From positions 248,001 to 312,000 of the forward strand of contig JANSYN010000003.1 of the NCBI GenBank assembly GCA_024742415.1: a stretch of DNA of 64,000 bases, read 5' to 3'. The position numbers were made by a program, and so were the translations under genes. Of this stretch, positions 58,203-64,000 are shown one piece after another (within the stretch, counting starts at the first letter, position 1; each line of letters starts with the position of its first letter). The notes under the pieces are model-generated. The model was not told where the DNA came from. It made no database searches and was given only the letters and a program-made list of their open reading frames with translations. This DNA is from Gammaproteobacteria bacterium. Its GTDB lineage: Bacteria > Pseudomonadota > Gammaproteobacteria > Pseudomonadales > Halieaceae.

Positions 58203-59333
58203 TCAGGCCGCGTCTCCAATGAGAATGTCTGCCAGTGCCGCGCGATGCCAGGCCGCATCGCCAAACAACAGCTGGCTGTGTTTCTGGCGCTTGAAGTACA
58301 GGTGCAGGAAGCACTCCCAGGTAAAGCCAATACCGCCATGACACTGTACCGAGCGGCCCGATGCAAACGCGGCAGTTTCGCTGGCCGAGGCTTTTGCCAT
58401 GTGCGCGTACTTCGCTGCTTTTTCGGGCTCGGTATCGCAGGCGCAGGCTGCGTTGTACACCAGGGATTTGGTTTCATCGATTTGGATCATCACGTTGACC
58501 AGTGGGTGCTTGACCGCCTGGAAAAACCCCAGCGGTCGCTCGAACTGCTGGCGCGTCGAAACGTATTCAACCGTCGTTTGCAGCTGCCACTCCGCCGCAC
58601 CGACGATATCCGCCGCCAGAATACTCCAGATGGCCGGCATGGCCGCGTCCAGGGCTGCGGCGCCGTTCGCACTGACCTGCGTGGCAGCGGCCGCATCGAA
58701 CACGATATGCGCCTGGTCACGGGTCAGATCAACGATTGCATCGGCCTGTACTGTCACCCCGGGTGCGTCTGTGGCGATCCAGTACAATTCGATCGCACTG
58801 CCATTGCGCGCACTGACCAACACGCGGTCAACCTTGCCGGCATCCTGCACGAAGCAGGCAACGCCGCTGAGCCTGCCGTCCTGCACCACAACATCGGTGG
58901 CGTCAACACGCCAGTCGCCGCTGGCCGGTGTCACCGCCAGCGATGCAGCGGTGCCCTGCGCGATCTCCGCCAGTGCCTGCTCTGCCGCAGCACCCTCGCA
59001 AGCAGCCAGGACGTAAGTTGTATTGAGTGTTGCCAGCAGGGGGCACGGGAAAGCCGCGCGACCCAGTTCCTCAACCAGCCCGGCGACTGCCACCACAGGC
59101 ATGCCCAGGCCCTCGGCAGATTCGGGTACGGCGAGGCTGGTCCAGCCCAACTCTACCATCTGGCGCCACAGCACCTGGTCCCACAAAACCTGTGGAGCCT
59201 TTTCCGGATCCGGATTGCCGGCAACCATGGCGTGCAGTTTATCGGTGGGAAAATTGTCGCTGAGAAACTTGCGCGCCGATGCTTTCAGCAGGGCGGCTTC
59301 TTCTGTGAAGCCAAAGTTATTCGGTTGTGTCAT
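58203..59333 (-). CDS. acyl-CoA dehydrogenase family protein (second of a tandem pair)
   Basis: 376 residues. The overall acyl-CoA dehydrogenase pattern is clear (ESAEGLGMPVVAVAGLVEELG, then QCHGGIGFTWECFLHLYFKR). AAGGAG precedes the ATG and the gap from the partner gene is only 11 bp. Pairs of a long and a more divergent dehydrogenase often form heteromeric enzymes in steroid side-chain catabolism, which is a reasonable but unproven model here. Confidence 0.87.
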   Translation of the reverse strand: MTQPNNFGFTEEAALLKASARKFLSDNFPTDKLHAMVAGNPDPEKAPQVLWDQVLWRQMVELGWTSLAVPESAEGLGMPVVAVAGLVEELGRAAFPCPLLATLNTTYVLAACEGAAAEQALAEIAQGTAASLAVTPASGDWRVDATDVVVQDGRLSGVACFVQDAGKVDRVLVSARNGSAIELYWIATDAPGVTVQADAIVDLTRDQAHIVFDAAAATQVSANGAAALDAAMPAIWSILAADIVGAAEWQLQTTVEYVSTRQQFERPLGFFQAVKHPLVNVMIQIDETKSLVYNAACACDTEPEKAAKYAHMAKASASETAAFASGRSVQCHGGIGFTWECFLHLYFKRQKHSQLLFGDAAWHRAALADILIGDAA

Positions 59334-59344
59334 GCAAATACTCC

Positions 59345-60580
59345 TTACTTTGACTTGGGCATGCCAAGCACGCGCTCACCGAGGATGTTGCGCTGCACTT
59401 CACTGGTGCCTGCAGCGATGGTCATGCCGTAGCTGTTCATATACGCCATGGGCCACTGTCCGCCGGCCGGTGCATTCTCGTCCCCGAGGTACAACGAAGA
59501 CGCTGCGCCGGCAATCTCCATCGCCAGCGCTGCCGTGTCCTGGGTGATTTCGCTGGAGAGGAGTTTATTCTGCAGTGGCAGTCGCGCCGGGTGATCGAGC
59601 AAGGCCGCGACGCGCGCACGGCGCTGGTTCTGGTTGAGACCCTCTTCGCGGATCACCTGGCGCATCATGCGATCACGAATCACCGCGTCCGCCGCAGCGG
59701 GTGCTCCATTGCGCTGCACGCCGCGCGCCAGATCAATCAAGTTGGCGGCATTGGTCGAATGGGTCGATTTGCTTTTCAAGCCACCGGAACGCGGCGTCAC
59801 TTTCTCGCCTGCGCCGCGCTCATGCGCGAGTGTGGTCATGGCAACCTGCCAGCCTTTACCCGCGTCATCCAGGCGATACGTATCATCCACTTCAAGGTTG
59901 TCGAAGATAACCTCGTTAAAACCGGTTTCACCGGTGATCTTGATCAGCGGGCGTACTGTCACGCCCTTGCCGATCTGGGATTGTATCGGCACCACGAAAT
60001 AAGACAGCCCATCGTACTTGTGCGACTTGTCTGTGCGCAGTAGCAAAATCATCCACTGGGCAAAATGCGCCAGCGAGGTCCACACTTTATGACCGTTGAT
60101 CACCCACTTGTCGCCGCGGCGCTCCGCAAAGGTCTGGACACTTGCCAGGTCTGACCCTGCACCTGGCTCGCTGAAGCCCTGACACCAGATATCCTGGCCG
60201 GAAAACAGCCGCGGCAGAAGGCGCTGCTTAAGCGCTTCCTGGCCGTGGTAGAAAACCGTGGGAGCTGCCATGCCCAGTCCAATCACGTTAGGCATATACG
60301 GTGTTCTGGCGCGAATCATTTCCTCGTTGGCAACGCGCTGGCAATCCGTTCTGCCGCCGCCGCCCACCTCCTGTGGATAATCACAGCCGACCATGCCCGC
60401 GTCGTAGGCCGCTTGCTGCCAGTGCTGCAAATACTCCATTTGTCCGGGAGTCATGATTTCCAGTGGCGATAGCGGCAGGCGCACGGGGGGCTCGCCGGGC
60501 CTGTTGGCCTGCAGCCAATCGCGGCAATGCGCGCGAAACTCTGCCTGCTCTGGAGAGTCCTTCTTTGCGGATTCAGACAT
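59345..60580 (-). CDS. acyl-CoA dehydrogenase (first of a tandem pair)
   Basis: 411 residues. Flavin- and substrate-binding motifs are seen: CQGFSEPGAGSDLASVQT, DKWVINGHKVWTS, and at the C-terminus MTIAAGTSEVQRNILGERVLG. AGGAG lies upstream of the ATG. It oxidises an acyl-CoA to an enoyl-CoA, passing electrons to ETF. It is likely cotranscribed with the gene 11 bp downstream. Confidence 0.9.
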   Translation of the reverse strand: MSESAKKDSPEQAEFRAHCRDWLQANRPGEPPVRLPLSPLEIMTPGQMEYLQHWQQAAYDAGMVGCDYPQEVGGGGRTDCQRVANEEMIRARTPYMPNVIGLGMAAPTVFYHGQEALKQRLLPRLFSGQDIWCQGFSEPGAGSDLASVQTFAERRGDKWVINGHKVWTSLAHFAQWMILLLRTDKSHKYDGLSYFVVPIQSQIGKGVTVRPLIKITGETGFNEVIFDNLEVDDTYRLDDAGKGWQVAMTTLAHERGAGEKVTPRSGGLKSKSTHSTNAANLIDLARGVQRNGAPAAADAVIRDRMMRQVIREEGLNQNQRRARVAALLDHPARLPLQNKLLSSEITQDTAALAMEIAGAASSLYLGDENAPAGGQWPMAYMNSYGMTIAAGTSEVQRNILGERVLGMPKSK

Positions 60581-60741
60581 GTGATGCTCCTGTGGGGGCT
60601 CGCAGCGTAAAGGGCGTAGATTCTAACGGCGCAGGCGCACGATGCAAACGCGGCCGGACACAGCAGATACGCAGCACGGCACGGATAACCTCCGCGCGTG
60701 CGGGCGCCGGCGAACGTCGTCGCACCATTGCGAGGGGCGCA

Positions 60742-60975
60742 TCAGTAGTGCGGGGGTTTTTCGTCCAGGGGCGAATCGGGCGCTGCCGCCTCGTGCTGCG
60801 CGATAAACGCCTCGTGACGCGCCTGCAGCAGCTCTATCTGACGGCGCAATAGCAGCAACTCACGCTGCTGTGCAGCGAGCGCGTCGTCCAGTCCACGCAC
60901 GGTGTCCTCCTGGAATGCCACCTGGGCTTGCAGTTCCGCGACCTGCTGTTGTACTTCCTGTAGGGTATCGGCCAT
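60742..60975 (-). CDS. slyX: SlyX family protein
   Basis: 77 residues, almost all one coiled coil (LQEVQQQVAELQAQVAFQEDT), ending in the family signature PPHY. SlyX function is not established. It is divergent from the SUI1-domain gene, with 81 bp between the starts. Confidence 0.9.
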   Translation of the reverse strand: MADTLQEVQQQVAELQAQVAFQEDTVRGLDDALAAQQRELLLLRRQIELLQARHEAFIAQHEAAAPDSPLDEKPPHY

Positions 60976-61056
60976 GGTTTACTCCGGGCGGGAAACACAC
61001 CTGTTATGTACCGCGCAACGATACACTGTCACTGACACAGGAGACACTCAAGACCC

Positions 61057-61422
61057 ATGCCCAAATCCAAAAAAGCGTCCGGTGGACTGGTCTACTCGAC
61101 CGATCGCGGTCGGCTCTGCCCCCAGTGCCAGCGAGCGGTTGCCGAGTGCGTTTGCGGCAAGGCAAGGCCCGCCAGCGTCGGCGACGGCATTGTGCGCCTG
61201 CACCGTGAAACCAAAGGTCGCGGCGGCAAGGCCGTGACGCTGGTCAAAGGCCTGCCACTGGCTGGCGATGAGTTGAAGTCACTGGCCAAAATACTCAAGC
61301 AGCGCTGTGGGGTGGGAGGCTCCATCAAGGACAATTGTATCGAAATACAGGGAGACCAGCGGGCAACGCTCAAGCAAGAATTGGAAAATCGCGGGTACCG
61401 GGTAAAAATCGCTGGCAGTTAG
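61057..61422 (+). CDS. yciH: SUI1/YciH-type translation factor
   Basis: 121 residues. A short zinc-ribbon-like N-terminus (GRLCPQCQRAVAECVCG) leads to the SUI1 domain (GGKAVTLVKGLPLAGDELKS, GVGGSIKDNCIEIQGDQR), related to eukaryotic eIF1. AGGAGA is upstream of the ATG. Bacterial YciH modulates initiation fidelity in vitro; its role in vivo is not settled. Confidence 0.93.
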   Translation: MPKSKKASGGLVYSTDRGRLCPQCQRAVAECVCGKARPASVGDGIVRLHRETKGRGGKAVTLVKGLPLAGDELKSLAKILKQRCGVGGSIKDNCIEIQGDQRATLKQELENRGYRVKIAGS

Positions 61423-61779
61423 CCATAAATCGAAAGTTTTGAGCTTTTAATACCTTTTTCGTTCATTTTAGCCACATTTTTAGCGCATATAACATGTCAA
61501 CAAGAGCCTGACACGCCCCCGTTTCAACCCTTTGTGGACTCAGTTACATGCACTTTCCATATAAATTGTGAAATTACCGCTTTAACTCGTTATTTTTATT
61601 GGACTATTTCGTTCCATGTGGTAAAACATACGCCGTGAGCACGGAAATGTCGCGAACAGGGGGTCTTCTTGCCAAGCCGGAAGCCCGCCCCGTAAAAGAC
61701 CAACGATACCGCGCCACACCCATAATAAAGATACACCGCAGTATCTAATGGATTAGTCATCCATACGAGGACGTGGGAT
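61423..61779. other. 357-bp AT-rich noncoding region
   Basis: The first 190 bp are clearly richer in A+T than the flanks, with T and A runs at 61437-61490 and 61555-61610. I find no credible frame, tRNA or strong hairpin. It may hold the promoter of the small gene at 61780; nothing more can be supported. Confidence 0.4.
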
Positions 61780-62169
61780 ATGTATGTCACTGCTGAACAC
61801 CTGAGAGATCAGGTTATACGCCCTACTTTGGAATACATGGGGGCGTGGACAGCCACCAGCGAAGCCTTCCTGCTCAATGCCGCCGTCAGTGCACCCGATC
61901 TCGGGTTGTTCTGCGCGCGCAAGGATGGTCTCGGGCTGTTCCACATCACCGCGGCTCAACACCGCGATCTCTGGGACCGGTATCTGGCTTTCAACCCAGA
62001 CCTTGCCAGTCGCGTGCGCGGCCTGGCAAGCCAACGGGCCTTCCTCAGCGACCCCGACAGCGAGTTACAGACTAACCTGAGCTATTGCACCGCAATAGCC
62101 TGGTTGCTCTACCATCGCGCTGGCGGCAGCGTGGAACAACCGGATATTGATGTTGCCGTAAGCGCCTGA
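61780..62169 (+). CDS. small conserved-looking protein of unknown function
   Basis: 129 residues from ATG with GAGGACG upstream. The opening RDQVIRPTLEYMGAW and the spacing of helices recall a family of gammaproteobacterial proteins whose N-terminus reads like a lysozyme-type fold with a Gln-Glu-Ser motif. Here that position is AVSAPDLG (residues 35-42), without a Glu. The match is from memory and weak. No membrane segment or signal peptide is seen. Confidence 0.65.
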   Translation: MYVTAEHLRDQVIRPTLEYMGAWTATSEAFLLNAAVSAPDLGLFCARKDGLGLFHITAAQHRDLWDRYLAFNPDLASRVRGLASQRAFLSDPDSELQTNLSYCTAIAWLLYHRAGGSVEQPDIDVAVSA

Positions 62170-62293
62170 GGGCACTGCGGGGCACTCACCGTTTTGCTTC
62201 GGGGCAGAAGCGCAGGCGCGTGATCGCCAGCAGGGCGGCGTGAGCGCGCGGCGGCACCATTACGCTGCCCCTGGCGCTGTAACATGCACACCC

Positions 62294-62314
62294 CCGGCCG
62301 CTAACTGTGGCCGG
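62294..62314. terminator. hairpin between convergent genes
   Basis: CCGGCC (62294-62299) pairs with GGCCGG (62309-62314) over a 9-nt loop in the 158-bp gap between the converging genes at 62169 and 62328. There is no T run, so it is a weak terminator candidate. Confidence 0.35.
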
Positions 62315-62327
62315 TCGGCCCGCCGCC

Positions 62328-63023
62328 TTACAATCGCCCGCTGATTGCCTCCCAGTGCGCCAGGTCCCCGGGGCGGTCGATATCAGCCAGGGTGGGCAGC
62401 AGGGCATAGCGCATCGCGAGCCGCTGCGCGTTGGCAACCGTACTGACAAGTACCGTTTCACTACCCCAGGCCACATCGGCAAAGAGCGCATTCAGGGCCT
62501 CTGTCGCAGCATCCCGGTTGAGGCCAATCAATACGAACCCGCCGTCCTGTGCCGGCCCAATCACCAGTTCATTCTGTTCGAGCGCGTTGCTGGCCACGTG
62601 CAGATATGCGGGTGTAATCGCCGGGCAATCACTGCCCACCAGCAGCACTTTGCGCGCGCTCTGCAAGCCCGCTGCAAGAGCGACCGCCATGCGCTCGCCC
62701 AGATCCCGACCGGACTGCGCCACCAGCGCTGCAACCCCCGCCTGCAACTGCTGCGTGAATACTGGGTGATCGGTCGCGCCAGCCACGTGCAGCTGTACCG
62801 CGCCGAGGTCGGCCTGCAGCAGCTGCGTGGTGGTCCAGCGCAGCAGCTGCACGTGGATTTCACAGGCCTGCGCTGCACTCAGGTGCGGTATGAGCCGCGT
62901 TTTGACCTGACCCGGTACCGGTTCACGGGCGAACTGCACAAGCAGACATTCCGCACTTGCCAGGCGGGTGCTCGTGCATCGTTCACCGGCCGCTCGTTTG
63001 GAGTGGCGGGGCTCAGCGGCCAT
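62328..63023 (-). CDS. TIGR04282-type glycosyltransferase, arsenosugar cluster
   Basis: 231 residues from the ATG at 63023, which overlaps the end of the upstream glycosyltransferase by eleven bases; a TTG at 63062 is less likely. The motifs AREPVPGQVKTRLIP, VLLVGSDCPAITPAYL and IGPAQDGGFVLIGL are those of the DUF2064/TIGR04282 group, which neighbours arsenosugar genes. A nucleotidyl- or glycosyl-transfer role is inferred from the fold. Confidence 0.85.
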   Translation of the reverse strand: MAAEPRHSKRAAGERCTSTRLASAECLLVQFAREPVPGQVKTRLIPHLSAAQACEIHVQLLRWTTTQLLQADLGAVQLHVAGATDHPVFTQQLQAGVAALVAQSGRDLGERMAVALAAGLQSARKVLLVGSDCPAITPAYLHVASNALEQNELVIGPAQDGGFVLIGLNRDAATEALNALFADVAWGSETVLVSTVANAQRLAMRYALLPTLADIDRPGDLAHWEAISGRL

Positions 63024-63702
63024 AGTAGTAATACCAAAGGCGCTCAGGCGAGACGCCAGCAAAATAGGCCAGGCGCAGGCCCCACATGCGCAGAACCGTG
63101 CGCGCTATGCCCTGCTCTTCCCAACGCCGGCTGGAGGTCAGCACCGGCGCAGCGGGAACCAGCGGCGCTGCGACCGTTTTAAGGCGCTTGCAATAGGCGA
63201 TGTCTTCCATGAGCGGAATGTCGTCAAATCCGCCGGTCTGCCGGTAGGTTTCACGCTGCATGAACAACATCTGGTCACCGGTGCCGATACGCGTCAACCG
63301 CGAACGCATGTTGATAAAGGCTTCGATCACGCGCAACGCAAAGCGCTGGCCACTCAGGCGCAGCGGAAAAAAACCCCACGCGGGCCTCGTCATCAGCAGC
63401 GCCATCAGCGACTGCTGATCGAACTGTGGTGCGCTGTCCGCATGCAGGAAGAACAGAAATTCACCGCGCGCAGCGCGCGCACCAAGATTCATCTGGCGCG
63501 CGCGACCCGGCTCGCAGATCAACAACTGGTCACTGTGCGGCAACGCCTGACGAACGGTCTCATCCTGGCTGCCGCCATCGACGACCAGCAATTCGGCATC
63601 GGGCCACGACAGACGCAGCTGACCCAACAGATCGGCAATATGGCCCGCCTCGTTCAGTGTTGGGATAATGACACTGACCGTTGGTGCATCATTTGCCAAG
63701 CG
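63013..63702 (-). CDS. TIGR04283-type family 2 glycosyltransferase, arsenosugar cluster
   Basis: About 229 residues from a GTG at 63702; an ATG at 63741 is an alternative with GGTGAG upstream. The GT-A motifs are clear: VSVIIPTLNEAGHIA, LLVVDGGSQDETV and LFFLHADSAP (metal-binding DxD-like position). The C-terminus KRLKTVAAPLVPAAPVLTSS is typical of TIGR04283. It overlaps arsS by 14 bases and the next gene by 11, so the three genes are coupled. Confidence 0.87.
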   Translation of the reverse strand, partial: RLANDAPTVSVIIPTLNEAGHIADLLGQLRLSWPDAELLVVDGGSQDETVRQALPHSDQLLICEPGRARQMNLGARAARGEFLFFLHADSAPQFDQQSLMALLMTRPAWGFFPLRLSGQRFALRVIEAFINMRSRLTRIGTGDQMLFMQRETYRQTGGFDDIPLMEDIAYCKRLKTVAAPLVPAAPVLTSSRRWEEQGIARTVLRMWGLRLAYFAGVSPERLWYYYYGR

Positions 63703-64000
63703 CACCACCACAACTGCTGCCCTGCCCCGCGGTGCAGCCATAACAGTGCTCACCCGTTACCACCGCGTTGCCCGCAAGCGCATCTGGACCAAGCAGGTCG
63801 CTGAGGTGGCGGCGTCGATCTGACACCAGCAGCGGCAGGTCCAGCATCTGGTTAAAATCACAATCGAACAGAAACCCCTGCCAGTCCACGCTTATCAGGT
63901 TGCGGCACATGACGGTGTCGAGGTTGTCCTGGCTGAAGTTGTCACGCAGCAGCTGCATGTAGGGGACGTATTCGCCCCGGGCCAGCAGGACCGCGCCGAA
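63689..64000 (-). CDS. arsS: ArsS radical SAM protein, arsenosugar biosynthesis (C-terminal part)
   Basis: The gene enters from the right edge; the minus-strand frame is open from base 64000 and only about 103 C-terminal residues are visible. They contain NLDTVMCRNLISVDW, LFDCDFNQML and the Cys-rich end HCYGCTAGQGSSCGG, all hallmarks of ArsS, which adds a deoxyadenosyl group to dimethylarsinate. The radical SAM Cx3Cx2C site lies outside the window. Confidence 0.9.
   Translation of the reverse strand, partial: FGAVLLARGEYVPYMQLLRDNFSQDNLDTVMCRNLISVDWQGFLFDCDFNQMLDLPLLVSDRRRHLSDLLGPDALAGNAVVTGEHCYGCTAGQGSSCGGALGK

Noticed and set aside
60372..60380. A third perfect DnaA 9-mer (TGTGGATAA)
   Set aside because: It lies inside the acyl-CoA dehydrogenase coding region with no partner box; about one such single match is expected by chance.
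1..64000. tRNA, rRNA, CRISPR array, transposase, integrase, riboswitch
   Set aside because: Read through the gaps for each and saw no T-loop motif, spaced repeats, terminal inverted repeats or mobile-element proteins.

Overview
The window reads as a contiguous piece of a gammaproteobacterial chromosome of fairly high GC (about 60% by eye). Two blocks reproduce gene orders known from Pseudomonas and relatives: lpxH-ppiB-glnS-cysS-folD with acnB nearby, and leuC-leuD-asd-fimV-truA-trpF-accD-folC-SPOR-cvpA-purF-metZ with a divergent LysR gene. The many lipid and acyl-CoA genes, the pyruvate phosphate dikinase and two luciferase-like oxidoreductases suggest a marine heterotroph of the Cellvibrionales/Halieaceae type. 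That placement is an inference from gene content, not a measured phylogeny. I see no rRNA, tRNA, CRISPR array, insertion sequence or prophage.

Layout. 1-8.9 kb: end of folD, then cysS and glnS (minus), ppiB and lpxH (plus), a coupled DUF1289-miaE pair (minus) and acnB (plus). 8.9-13 kb: moxR-DUF58-transglutaminase operon. 13.2-28.9 kb: a long minus-strand supercluster for leucine, aspartate-family, tryptophan, fatty acid, folate, purine and methionine synthesis, together with truA and the polar organiser fimV; leuB is absent from its usual place. A LysR gene diverges from leuC. 30-38 kb: thioesterase, flavodoxin-like protein, medium-chain reductase, rlmKL, a helix-turn-helix protein with a histone-H1-like tail, and two luciferase-like oxidoreductases.

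38-53 kb: two acyl-CoA ligases flank ppdK, followed by a cupin protein, a class V aminotransferase, a membrane hydrolase, an OmpA-type lipoprotein, a methyltransferase, a thiolase, a DUF1145 protein, PlsC, a metallo-beta-lactamase-fold enzyme and a small basic protein. 53-64 kb: epoxide hydrolase, a large protein with what looks like an inactivated RecB/Cas4-type nuclease domain, an amidohydrolase, tandem acyl-CoA dehydrogenases, slyX, a SUI1 protein, a small orphan protein and the start of an arsenosugar cluster (arsS and two glycosyltransferases).

How they work together: the left half is housekeeping biosynthesis and translation, arranged in tightly packed and often overlapping genes. The right half is mostly fatty-acid or hydrophobic-substrate activation and oxidation, plus membrane-lipid functions. 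The least explained items are the 453-bp gap at 32246-32698, which carries two perfect DnaA boxes as an inverted repeat beside an AT-rich stretch; the degenerate nuclease-like protein at 54002-56077; and the H1-tailed DNA-binding protein at 34967-35743.
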